A stretch of 58,095 bases of DNA from the NCBI GenBank assembly GCA_964496575.1, contig CAZCAC010000051.1:1-58095 (forward strand), given 5' to 3'. This DNA is from CAZCAC01 sp964496575 (lineage in GTDB: Bacteria > Planctomycetota > UBA1135 > GCA-002686595). The position numbers and the translations under genes were made by a program. Within the stretch, counting starts at the first letter, position 1. The number at the start of each line of letters is the position of its first letter. Below, piece by piece: positions 19,204 through 26,961 of the stretch. The notes below the pieces were generated by a model. It was not told the DNA's origin and searched no databases. It saw only the letters and a list, made by a program, of their open reading frames with translations.

Positions 19204-20403
19204 ATGCTCCTGCCCCTGCTCCTCCTGCCCTCCCTCCTCGCTCCCGGTCCGGAAGAGGTCGAGGTCACCTGGAACGGTCGCCCCGTCGCGGTGACCGAGC
19301 TCCCCGCCGAGCTCGGGCCGGGACCGGAGGCCGCTGCCACGGCCTGGGCGCGCTGGAGCGAGGCACGCGGCTACCGGATGTTCCTCGATCCGACGGGGCG
19401 CGTGCTGCTGGTCAGCTCGGCGGGGAGGCGGACCGTCGACCACCAGCTGCAGCTGATCGAGAAGACGGTGACGCTCTTCGACGAGCTCTTGCCCGTCCCG
19501 CGCGACCGGGAGGCGGAGGTCGTGGCGGCGGGGTCGGCGGGCGAGGCCGGCGCCGGGGACGACGATCCCGACGAGCTCCCCGAGGACCCGGACGGGCCGC
19601 CGAGCGGCTGGGCGCCCACCGGCCTGGCGGAGCTCCCCTGGAGCCACGAGTGGGGGGACGACACGGTCCCGCTCGACACCGAGACGTGCGTGCTCTTCGT
19701 GGTGAACGGCGAGAGGGACTACTTCAACCTGCTCGATACGCTCGGGGAGAAGCAGGACTACCTGAAGGCCTGGCTCCCGACCGGCAAGGAGTACACCGGC
19801 TTCGTTCTCGAGCGTCCCTTGTGCGGCGCGTACATCGAGGGCGCCGAGGGGATGGAGGAGTGGAACCCCGACAACGAGGTGGTCAACCGCGTCGCGCAGA
19901 TGCTCTTCACCCGGCGCTTCTCGCAGCAGCCCTACTGGCTGGTGCAGGGCATGGCCTGGCAGCTCGAGTACCGCTTGCTGAAGGGGATCTACTGCTTTCC
20001 CTATCGGCGGGGCTTCGTCTTCGCCGTCGAGCACACCTCGTGGGAGAACGACCTGCAAAACGCCTTTCGGACTCGGCAGCGTCAGCCCTTGTCGATCAGG
20101 GAGTTCGCCGAGCAGCGGCGGGGAGAGTACGAGCCGATGGTCGCTCGCCTCTCCTTCGGGATCCTCGGTCTTCTGTTCGACTTTCACCGGGACACGCTCT
20201 CGGACTTCGTCGAGGCGCTGCGGCTGGATCGGAAGGAGAACGAACGGGTCGATCGGGGAGATGGGACGTGGTATCGCTCGCTCACCTACCAGACGCCGCT
20301 GAAGAGGCAGGTCGAGTTGATCGAGAAGTACTTCGGTCTGTCGTTCTTCGACGATGCCGGGGAGTACTTCCGGCGGGGGAAGCGGTACAAGGCGAAGAAG
20401 TGA
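19204..20403 (+). CDS. Secreted peptidase-MA-like pseudo-metallopeptidase (NEVVN/Q)
   Basis: This is a 399-residue protein with signal peptide 1-14 (Leu-rich, ending LLAPG). The start is ATG 19204; GTG 19201 is also in frame. It looks like a paralogue of the gene 32 nt upstream. The central helix reads 'DNEVVNRVAQMLF' where an active gluzincin would read HExxH. The third-ligand helix reads 'PYWLVQGMAWQLEY' where W..EG.A is expected. All three zinc ligands therefore appear as H-to-N, H-to-N and E-to-Q, each one base from an active codon (AAC, AAC, CAG), while the catalytic Glu is kept. The C-terminal helix pair 'MVARLSFGILGLLFDFHRDT' fits the family. Probably secreted and non-catalytic. Confidence 0.68.
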   Translation: MLLPLLLLPSLLAPGPEEVEVTWNGRPVAVTELPAELGPGPEAAATAWARWSEARGYRMFLDPTGRVLLVSSAGRRTVDHQLQLIEKTVTLFDELLPVPRDREAEVVAAGSAGEAGAGDDDPDELPEDPDGPPSGWAPTGLAELPWSHEWGDDTVPLDTETCVLFVVNGERDYFNLLDTLGEKQDYLKAWLPTGKEYTGFVLERPLCGAYIEGAEGMEEWNPDNEVVNRVAQMLFTRRFSQQPYWLVQGMAWQLEYRLLKGIYCFPYRRGFVFAVEHTSWENDLQNAFRTRQRQPLSIREFAEQRRGEYEPMVARLSFGILGLLFDFHRDTLSDFVEALRLDRKENERVDRGDGTWYRSLTYQTPLKRQVELIEKYFGLSFFDDAGEYFRRGKRYKAKK

Positions 20404-20412
20404 CTCGGGCGA

Positions 20413-21627
20413 TCAACCCTCATCCCGCAGCAACTGCGCCACCCGAGCCTCCAGCACATCGCCGGGCGCCTTGAAACGCGAGTAGAACGGGAAGAGCTTC
20501 CAGCGGAGCACCCAGGCGGTGCGGCGGCCGGGGAGGTTATCGAGCAGGGCGAACAGCGCCTCCTGGACGCGGAACAGCGAGTGCTCCACGGCCCAGCTGG
20601 CGAGCGGTTCGTCCCGCTCCCGCCGCCCCTCGTCGGTGAAGCGCTTCAGCGCGGCGGTGCCCAGGTAGAGCCAGGCGAGCGCATCGGCGAGCCGCGCCTC
20701 GAGCCGCTCCCGGTTCCCGAGTGCGCCACCCAGGCCGATCGTCGTCGCGTCGGCGCAGACTGCGAAGGCCGCGCTCATCCTCGTGAAGTGCTCGAAGTAC
20801 CGCTCGGCGCCTCCCTCCACCGGGGAGGCGGCGAGCCGCCCGTGGCTCCAGCCCAGGAGCGAGGCGCGGGTGAAGTTCGAGGCGAAGTGTCCGAGGTGAC
20901 GGAAGAGCGCGGCGTCGAGATCTTCCAGGTTCTCGTCGGCGACGGCTTCACGCTCGGTGCGCGCGTAAGGGTGAGCGAGCAACTCGGCGCGCCGGAAGAC
21001 GGTCGTTCCGCGACTCGCGGGACCGACCTCGCCCTCCCGCTCCCCCTCGGCTACACTCTGCGCCTCCGCGGCGAGGTAGATCTCGCCGATTGCGCTCGCC
21101 ACCACCGGCTTGCCACCGCGCTCGACCTCCGCCGCGAACAGGCGTCGCGCGGCCTCGACCAGGTAACTCCGGCCGCCAATCGGCGCGAGCTCCTCATCGC
21201 TGCCCACGTGACCTCCACCCGCCAGCTTCGCGTCGACCTGGAGGTCCGAGAGCTCGAGCTCCGGGACCTCGAGCTGCAGCAGCTTCCCCCAGTCGGGGGC
21301 GCCACCCAGGAGCTCGCCGTTCCATCCGATGGTCCCCGCCTCGAGCACGTCCCGCTCCTCCTCGCCGAGCGTGGGGAACAGCGGCGCCAGCGACGGCATC
21401 AGTCGCCGCGTGACGAGAAGCCGGCGAATCGGCGGCACCAGGAAGGTCAGCAAGAAGGTCCCGTAGACGAAACTAGACACCCAGAGCCCCGGCGTCATGC
21501 CCCCCGCGCGCACGTACCAGACCAGGAGCCCGAGGGCGAGCGGCAACACCCAGGCCCAGAGCGCGCGGCCGAGGTACAGGAGCCAGACGGCGAGCGACCA
21601 GAGGGCCAGGAAGAGGAAGAGGTTCAT
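20413..21627 (-). CDS. FadE-like protein lacking the acyl-CoA dehydrogenase core (DUF1974 end retained)
   Basis: This is a 404-residue protein. Residues 1-70 form two to three membrane segments. Residues about 80-125 ('LGEEERDVLEAGTIGWNGEL', then 'GGAPDWGKLLQL') match the N-terminal FadE segment just before its catalytic domain. Residues about 150-185 ('SYLVEAARRLFAAEVERGGK') match only one late dehydrogenase helix. From about 235, 'LDAALFRHLGHFASNFTRAS' and 'MSAAFAVCADATTIGLGGAL' through 'FYSRFKAPGDVLEARVAQLL' match the FadE C-terminal DUF1974. FadE is normally about 760-830 residues. Here roughly 400 residues, including the FAD site and catalytic base, are absent, yet the frame is open throughout. 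Ends 9 nt from the convergent neighbour. Membrane-bound and unlikely to oxidise acyl-CoA alone. Confidence 0.8.
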   Translation of the reverse strand: MNLFLFLALWSLAVWLLYLGRALWAWVLPLALGLLVWYVRAGGMTPGLWVSSFVYGTFLLTFLVPPIRRLLVTRRLMPSLAPLFPTLGEEERDVLEAGTIGWNGELLGGAPDWGKLLQLEVPELELSDLQVDAKLAGGGHVGSDEELAPIGGRSYLVEAARRLFAAEVERGGKPVVASAIGEIYLAAEAQSVAEGEREGEVGPASRGTTVFRRAELLAHPYARTEREAVADENLEDLDAALFRHLGHFASNFTRASLLGWSHGRLAASPVEGGAERYFEHFTRMSAAFAVCADATTIGLGGALGNRERLEARLADALAWLYLGTAALKRFTDEGRRERDEPLASWAVEHSLFRVQEALFALLDNLPGRRTAWVLRWKLFPFYSRFKAPGDVLEARVAQLLRDEG

Positions 21628-22002
21628 CGAGTCGGATCGATTCGGCGGGCGCGGTGGGGGAGAAGGCTCCCCGAAGTGTTCGCCAACGGGCGCTCTCGAT
21701 CAACCACCAACCGCCCAACGGGGCCCAGACGATCTCGCAGCCACTGGAGAGGTTGAAGTGGTGGACCCCTGGGCCGCAGGGCTGGACGCCGGGGGTGTTG
21801 TGCGGAGGAGGAGGCGGAACCGGGGGTACGGTCCAACCTGGTCGCCGGCCCAACCCAGCAGGTCACCGCCCGGCTCCCCCAGCTCGTCGTTGCAGATTCG
21901 GAGCGAGGGGCGTATCAGATACGCCGCTCGAAGTGGGATCTGGAGCCCGGCCAGCAATGGCCGACGGAAGCACCCCGCGAGCGAGACTCGAGGTCGAAGA
22001 CC
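21628..22002. promoter_or_regulatory. 375-nt divergent spacer with candidate promoter for the SecD-like gene
   Basis: No credible gene lies here. TTGCAG (21890-21895) and TATCAG (21913-21918) are 17 nt apart and point toward the SecD-like gene. The -10 candidate sits inside the perfect inverted repeat described separately. The match to sigma-70 consensus is only partial (3/6 and 4/6). Confidence 0.35.
21909..21925. repeat. Perfect inverted repeat GGCGTATC-A-GATACGCC
   Basis: Eight-bp arms are separated by one base, 78 nt before the SecD-like start. The repeat overlaps a possible -10 element (TATCAG), as expected of a repressor operator. It could also be chance in a high-GC region. Confidence 0.45.
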
Positions 22003-22974
22003 ATGAAACAGAAGAAGATCTCCACCCGGTTCTGGATCGTCATTGCGATGGTGGTCGCCATCCTGGACATCGCGGCCATGTTCATGGTCTACCACTTCAT
22101 GTTCGCTCCGCCCAGCATGGAGGAGCAGGGGGGAACGAGGCTCACCTACCGGATGGACTGGGAAGAGGCGCTCGAGCTGGGGACCATCACCGAACAGCAG
22201 TACGAGGACCGGGAGCAGCTGCTGGTGATGACTATGAGGATCTTGCGCGAGCGGATCGATCCCCGCGGGCGGGCGGGGGTCGAGCTTCAACTGGTGGGCG
22301 ACGATCGTCTCGTCATCGGCCTGCCCGCCAGCGAGGACCTCTCGGAGGAAGAGAACGAGCAGTTCGCTCGCTCGTTGATCGAGAGATCCGGCGCGATGCA
22401 GTTCTACATCCACGCCGAGGCGGGAGACTTCGCTTCCCTCGGGACCGACCTGGCTACCGAGGTGGCCAGAGCCAACGCCTGGCGCGAGAAGAACCCCGAC
22501 GCCGAATGGACGGCCTACAACAGGCAGCTCGCCTCCCGGGAAGGCGAGATCGCCAACCTGCGCTTCTTCAACCACGTGCAGGCCGATCAGGCGGGCGAGC
22601 GCCTGGACGTCGGCGTCGAGCCGCTCTGGAAGCAGAAGGATGAATGGACCTTCACCGGGGACGACCTGCACAGCGTCGACTTCACGACCGACCGGATGGG
22701 CTACCCCGCCATCGCCCTGCACCTGGACACGGCGAAGGAGCTCGCGTTCTCCCGCTTCACCGGCGAGAACATCGACCGGGGACTCGCGATCGTGCTCAAC
22801 GACGTGATCGTCAGTCTGGCCACCATCCGCACCACCCTGGGCGCCGACTTCATCATCGAGGGGCAGTTCACGCCGATGGAGGTGGAGGAGATGGTCCGCG
22901 TCCTGCGCTCGGGATCGCTGGTCGTCGAGCCAGAGCTACAGAGCGCCGAGAGAGTGGCGCCGAAGACTGACTGA
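22003..22974 (+). CDS. SecD-like periplasmic head protein without the export transmembrane domain
   Basis: This 323-residue protein has one N-terminal membrane anchor (about residues 9-31) and the rest is outside. Residues about 75-115 ('MRILRERIDPRGRAGVELQL', then 'DDRLVIGLPA') match the SecD P1 base ('I..RVD..G..E..I...G.D.IVVQLPG'). Residues about 213-315 ('FTGDDLHSVDFTTDRMGYPA', 'FSRFTGENIDRGLAIVLNDV', 'IIEGQFTPMEVEEMVRVLRS') match the SecD P1 head. A true SecD continues into five more membrane helices. This protein stops at '...SAERVAPKTD', the position just before them. It therefore cannot form the SecDF proton-driven motor alone. Possible roles are a SecDF regulator, a periplasmic chaperone or a degenerate copy. 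Confidence 0.82.
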   Translation: MKQKKISTRFWIVIAMVVAILDIAAMFMVYHFMFAPPSMEEQGGTRLTYRMDWEEALELGTITEQQYEDREQLLVMTMRILRERIDPRGRAGVELQLVGDDRLVIGLPASEDLSEEENEQFARSLIERSGAMQFYIHAEAGDFASLGTDLATEVARANAWREKNPDAEWTAYNRQLASREGEIANLRFFNHVQADQAGERLDVGVEPLWKQKDEWTFTGDDLHSVDFTTDRMGYPAIALHLDTAKELAFSRFTGENIDRGLAIVLNDVIVSLATIRTTLGADFIIEGQFTPMEVEEMVRVLRSGSLVVEPELQSAERVAPKTD

Positions 22975-22981
22975 TACGGAA

Positions 22982-24571
22982 TCAGGGGACCCAGGTCACC
23001 TCGTACCCGTTCGACGAGTTGAAGTCGTTCACGCCCAGCCCGCACGGCGGATTGGTCGTCGTGCGGTACCAGCACTGGTAGCGCTTGACGTCGCCGGCCA
23101 GGACGTTCCCTGCCTTCGCGGAGATGCCGATGGTGGTGTACGACGTTCCATTCGCGTCGGCGAAGCGCACCTGCAGCCGTTTCAGCTGGCCGCCGGCGCA
23201 CTGCAGACCGTCGCCCCAGACCACGCCGGGCGAGAGGTCGTTGTCGGCCTGGAAGTAGAGCCCGCTGTTGTTCGGCTCCAGGTGGCTCGTGGTCAGGACC
23301 AGGCTGTCGAGACTGACGCTCGCCACCCCGCTGCCGGTCAGCTGCGCGCCCGAGGCGAAGACGCCGTTGTCGCACCCTGAACCCGGCACGCTGCCGTCGT
23401 TGTCGTTGCTGCACGGGCAGGGCGTTCCGCTGCCGACGTCACCGAAGCAGAAGCCGACTCCGGGAGGGCCACCGATCGGCGTGCCGGTGACGGTGAGCAG
23501 GTAGTTGCCCGGGTAGATGACGTCGGAGTTCATCGGCGGGATGTCGTTCCCGTTCAAGTTGTTGAAGTTGAATGGCTGGCCCGAGCCGGCGCTCATCCCC
23601 ATGATCCAGTTTCGGCTGTAGCCGTGGTGCGACTCGTCGAGCGACGCCGGGAACTCGCCGGCTGCGTGCGTGCAGACCGCGCCGACCCAGGTGCCGCCGG
23701 AGACGGCGATCGAGCCGGTGGAGTAGACGTTGAGGATGTCGGTGTCCTCCTGGGTGACGCCGCCGGGCACCCCGATGGTGGTGATCAGGACCGCGTCGAT
23801 CGGGTCACCGTCGTTGGTCGGGTCGTCCCACAGCCCCAGCGTCACCGGGCTGCCGTTCGGAATGCCGCCGGGTACCGCGGGCGTGCCGTACGCGACCCGA
23901 ATGGTGTCGATCGTCGACAGGCAGTCGACGTAGATCATCCACCCCATGTGGCCGCCGAAGGTCAGCCCTCCCGCATTCTCGCTGACGCCGTCGTGCATGG
24001 TGGGGCACGGGACCGCCGGCTCGGGGCCGATGTTGAGCATGCCCTGCCCGCCGGGAGCGTTGTAGTACGTGCCGACCTGGATCAGGTAGGTGTGGCCGTT
24101 GGCGACGGGGAAGACGATCTTCGACTGGAAGCCGCAGGCGGGGTCGTCGTCGTTGCAGGCGAGCGCGGTCCCGTCCGCCGGGCAGCCGCCCCCGGGGTAC
24201 GCGGCGATCTTGGTATCGACGACGCTTCCACAGGTATCGACCTGGCAGCTGCCGGTGAAGTCGGCGGTCCACTCGAACCAGACGTCGTTCGCGACTGTCG
24301 TGTAGCCGAAGACCAGGCAGAGGGACTCGAGCTGGCCCTCGTTGCCGGTGGTGGCGGTCGAGTTGTCGAACGCGAAGCTGCCGGTCCCGGCGATCAGGTC
24401 GGGGGTGAGGCAGTTGTCACTGCCCCCGGCCAGGAGGCCGATCGACCCGGAAGACGCGCTCGGGCGCAGCGCGCCGGAACCCCCGGCGGGAAGGGCGGTG
24501 TTGAACTGGGCGTGCGCGGCGCAGAAGGCCGATCCCGCGAGGATGGCCGCCGTGATAGCGGGGATTCTCAT
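22982..24571 (-). CDS. Secreted three-domain protein with planctomycete C-terminal signature
   Basis: This is a 529-residue protein with signal peptide 1-22 (ending CAAHAQ). Residues about 60-190 contain 'NDVWFEWTADFTG...VVDTKIAAYPGGGCP', 'ALACNDDDPACG' and 'YLIQVGTY', a Cys-rich sandwich abundant in planctomycete surface proteins. Residues about 200-370 are a second sandwich ('GHMGWMIYVDCLSTIDTIRV'). The last 140 residues ('FCFGDVGSGTPCPCSNDNDG' to 'VKRYQCWYRTTTNPPCG') form a repeated C-terminal module of certain Planctomycetes. There it may act in surface sorting, though that role is unproven. Paired cysteines throughout suggest disulfides. The stop is 7 nt from the convergent SecD-like gene. 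Confidence 0.85.
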   Translation of the reverse strand: MRIPAITAAILAGSAFCAAHAQFNTALPAGGSGALRPSASSGSIGLLAGGSDNCLTPDLIAGTGSFAFDNSTATTGNEGQLESLCLVFGYTTVANDVWFEWTADFTGSCQVDTCGSVVDTKIAAYPGGGCPADGTALACNDDDPACGFQSKIVFPVANGHTYLIQVGTYYNAPGGQGMLNIGPEPAVPCPTMHDGVSENAGGLTFGGHMGWMIYVDCLSTIDTIRVAYGTPAVPGGIPNGSPVTLGLWDDPTNDGDPIDAVLITTIGVPGGVTQEDTDILNVYSTGSIAVSGGTWVGAVCTHAAGEFPASLDESHHGYSRNWIMGMSAGSGQPFNFNNLNGNDIPPMNSDVIYPGNYLLTVTGTPIGGPPGVGFCFGDVGSGTPCPCSNDNDGSVPGSGCDNGVFASGAQLTGSGVASVSLDSLVLTTSHLEPNNSGLYFQADNDLSPGVVWGDGLQCAGGQLKRLQVRFADANGTSYTTIGISAKAGNVLAGDVKRYQCWYRTTTNPPCGLGVNDFNSSNGYEVTWVP

Positions 24572-24641
24572 GTTGTTCTCTCTGGTCGGAAGCCGGGGTG
24601 CGGTCGCTGGGCCCGGTGGGGGGAATCGAGACCGGTTCCCA

Positions 24642-24656
24642 GTACTGAAAAAGTAC
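24642..24656. repeat. Short inverted repeat GTACT-GAAAA-AGTAC
   Basis: Five-bp arms around an A-rich centre lie 71 nt upstream of the minus-strand secreted protein start at 24571. The position fits a promoter or operator element. The arms are short, so the evidence is weak. Confidence 0.25.
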
Positions 24657-24744
24657 CCGAGAACCGCGTCATTGGTAACCACCGGAGCGGATCCGGGGCA
24701 AAAAGCGCCGGCGGTGGCGCTTCCCGCGCTGGATCCTCGCCTGC

Positions 24745-25440
24745 TCAGAGAAGATCCCAGGGGGCCAGGAGGAGGGCGCCGGCGAGCCCCAGGGCGGCGA
24801 GCGCCCTCGCGCGCCGGTCGGCGAAGCGCCTCCAGCTCCACCAGCCGGCGAGGATCCACGAGGCCCCGAGCAGTCCGGGCGCGAGGGCCGCGGCGGAGAC
24901 GCGGGCGAGGGCCAGTACCGCCACGGCGGCGACGAGGGTGACCACCGCGGTGCGCGGCGCGGGCCTCCAGCGCAGGTGGAGGAGGAGGGCGTGCAGGGTC
25001 AGGACGCTCCCGATGACCAGGGAGGGGGCGGCCAGCGGACCGCGCAGCACCCAGGTGGAGGACGTCCATTCCCCTCCGGCGCGGGCTTCGAAACCCGCCG
25101 GCGGAGGACTCCACGGCGAGCTCCACGCCGCCCAGGCGAGGGCCGCGACCGCGACGAGGAGGACGAGTCGATCGAAGGGTCGCCCCGCCGGGGTGGGGAG
25201 CTCGTGCCGGGGGCGCATCGCACCGGGGAGCAGGAGCCACCGGATCACCAGGGCGAGTGCCCAGAGCCACCAGTACGGCAAGAGGTGTCCGGCGACCGAT
25301 CCCAGCAGCAGGCTGGCCCCCAGGGTCGCTCCCCCCTCTCGCGCGTCGTGGTACCCCGGCCAGCCGGGGGGCAGCATCGACAGGCACAGCCGGCCGACGA
25401 CGGCGATCGAGACCAGCTCCACCACGGCTTCGAGCCACAT
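24745..25440 (-). CDS. Multi-pass membrane protein of unknown function
   Basis: This 231-residue protein has about six hydrophobic segments, for example residues 3-22, 42-70, 90-110, 140-158, 165-185 and 190-228. Pro-, Trp- and Arg-rich loops join them. ATG 25440 starts directly with the first segment ('MWLEAVVELVSIAVVGRLCL'). I see no recognisable motif. The size and loop pattern recall fragments of dolichyl-phosphate-mannose-type glycosyltransferases (GT39/PMT), but the D/E motif of the first loop is missing. It lies between rubrerythrin and the secreted signature protein on the same strand. Confidence 0.65.
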   Translation of the reverse strand: MWLEAVVELVSIAVVGRLCLSMLPPGWPGYHDAREGGATLGASLLLGSVAGHLLPYWWLWALALVIRWLLLPGAMRPRHELPTPAGRPFDRLVLLVAVAALAWAAWSSPWSPPPAGFEARAGGEWTSSTWVLRGPLAAPSLVIGSVLTLHALLLHLRWRPAPRTAVVTLVAAVAVLALARVSAAALAPGLLGASWILAGWWSWRRFADRRARALAALGLAGALLLAPWDLL

Positions 25441-25498
25441 GATCGCCGTACGTTAGCAGTGCGCCCGGCTCGGGCGCACCGCGCCGCCCGAAAAGGAC

Positions 25499-26074
25499 CT
25501 ACCAGTTCTCCGCCAGGACCTCGAAGTGGGCCCGCGGGTGTGCGCACGCCGGGCAGACCTCGGGTGCTTCCTCCCCCTCGTGGAGGTACCCGCAGTTGCG
25601 GCAGCGCCAGACGATCTTCCCATCCTTGAGGAAGACGCTCCCTGCCTTGACGTTCGCGAGGAGGCCGAGGTACCGCTTCTCGTGCTGCTTCTCCGCCACG
25701 CAGATGGCCTCGAAGACCCGGGCGACGTCCTCGAAGCCCTCCTCTCGGGCGACGCGGGCGAACTCGGGGTAGAGGCTCGTCCACTCGTGGTGCTCGCCGC
25801 CGGCGGCGGCTTCGAGATTCTCCGCGGTGGTGCCGATCACGCCGGCGGGGAACGCCGCCTGGATCTCCACGTCTCCTCCCTCGAGGAACTTGAAGAAGCG
25901 CTTGGCGTGCTCCTTCTCCTGCCGCGCCGTCTCCTCGAAGATGCAGGCGATCTGGACGTAGCCCTCCTTGCGGGCCGCCCCGGCGAAGTAGTCGTAGCGA
26001 TTGCGCGCCTGCGACTCGCCCGCGAAGGCGGCCAGCAGGTTGAGTTCGGTTCGGGTTCCCTTGAGGCTGGGCAT
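25499..26074 (-). CDS. Rubrerythrin
   Basis: This is a 191-residue non-heme di-iron peroxidase. The ferritin-like four-helix bundle contains the ligand helices 'FAGESQARNRYDYF', 'ETARQEKEHAKRFF' and 'EAICVAEKQHEKRY', with the expected E...ExxH pattern. The C-terminal rubredoxin-like domain (about residues 152-185) has 'CRNCGY' and 'CPAC' for the mononuclear iron. It reduces H2O2 with electrons from a rubredoxin or NADH oxidoreductase and protects against oxidative stress, usually in anaerobes or microaerophiles. Length and domain order are normal. A strong inverted repeat 41 nt upstream may be its operator. Confidence 0.96.
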   Translation of the reverse strand: MPSLKGTRTELNLLAAFAGESQARNRYDYFAGAARKEGYVQIACIFEETARQEKEHAKRFFKFLEGGDVEIQAAFPAGVIGTTAENLEAAAGGEHHEWTSLYPEFARVAREEGFEDVARVFEAICVAEKQHEKRYLGLLANVKAGSVFLKDGKIVWRCRNCGYLHEGEEAPEVCPACAHPRAHFEVLAENW

Positions 26075-26114
26075 CGTTCTCTGGTTCCTCTGATCTCTCT
26101 TGAAAGTGCGCTCT

Positions 26115-26136
26115 CGGTTCGCACTCGTGCGAACCG
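26115..26136. promoter_or_regulatory. Candidate operator: CGGTTCGCAC-TC-GTGCGAACCG
   Basis: A perfect 10-bp-arm inverted repeat with a 2-nt centre lies 41 nt upstream of the rubrerythrin start. An outer pair CTCTCGG (26111-26117) / CCGAGAG (26141-26147) adds a second level of symmetry. The position fits repressor control of an oxidative-stress gene. It is not a recognisable PerR or Fur box. Confidence 0.5.
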
Positions 26137-26338
26137 GTGCCCGAGAGTCTACCGCCGGGCTGGCGCCCTCCGCAGCTCGGCGCCCCGATTCGCTCCTTTG
26201 GTTGTCTAACTGCCCCTCGACCGGAACCGTGTCATCACCGGCGACACCACGGGAAAGCGGCGGTTGGTGGTAGATGACGGCCGATCGGATGGCGTACCCT
26301 GCTCACCGATACGATCGTGGCCTCATCGCCTTCCCGAG

Positions 26339-26899
26339 ATGAGCAGACTACCCCTCACCCACCACGTACCGGACCTGCGTTCACGCCGCCCGAGGGCTGC
26401 GTACACGCTGGTCGAGATCCTCCTGGTGGTCGTCATTCTCAGCATCCTGGCCGCCGTCGCCGTGCAGGTGTTCCGCACGGAGTCCGAGAACGCGAACGTG
26501 GCCGCCATGGCGAACCTGGTCCGATCGGTGCAGAGGCGCATCGACGTCCACCACGCGGAGAACTCCGCCTATCCCGCCACGCTCGATGAGGACTGGTTCC
26601 AGGGACGGCTGGTCAGCACCCGGCACCCGACCCACGCCAATCCGGTGTGGACCAGCGCAGATCCCGCCAAGTTCTACCCGACGACCAAGGTTCTCACCAA
26701 CGCGAGTCCCAGCACGCTGTGGTACTCGCCGTTCCACGGTCGGTTCTACGCGCGGGTACCGGCGCAGGGGAACGATGCTCTGACCCTCGCCCTCTTCAAC
26801 CAGGTGAACGGCACCGCTCTCACCAGCCTCGATCAGACCGAGTCCCAGACCCAGATGGGGGGTGGGGTGGATATGGGGATGCCCACGGGGAATCTCTGA
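26339..26899 (+). CDS. Type IV pilin-like / type II secretion pseudopilin
   Basis: This is a 186-residue protein. The prepilin leader ends 'RPRAA', with processing expected before Tyr22. The mature N-terminus YTLVEILLVVVILSILAAVA carries the conserved Glu at position 5 and the membrane helix. Residue -1 is Ala instead of the usual Gly, which some prepilin peptidases accept. The globular part ('RRIDVHHAENSAYPATLDED', 'WYSPFHGRFYARVP') resembles planctomycete GspG-like proteins that sample short sequence motifs instead of a Ca-binding pseudopilin loop. It stands alone, with no pilus or secretion genes beside it, and converges on the polysaccharide locus. Confidence 0.85.
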   Translation: MSRLPLTHHVPDLRSRRPRAAYTLVEILLVVVILSILAAVAVQVFRTESENANVAAMANLVRSVQRRIDVHHAENSAYPATLDEDWFQGRLVSTRHPTHANPVWTSADPAKFYPTTKVLTNASPSTLWYSPFHGRFYARVPAQGNDALTLALFNQVNGTALTSLDQTESQTQMGGGVDMGMPTGNL

Positions 26900-26961
26900 G
26901 CTGGCGGCGAGGTGTGCGACTCCGTACCCTCGGCCGGCCCGCTTGGAGATGGTCCGGTATC

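Noticed and set aside
21473..21853. Minus-strand frame extending past the FadE-like start into the spacer
   Set aside because: It overlaps the conserved membrane segment of the FadE-like protein in another frame and has no domain.
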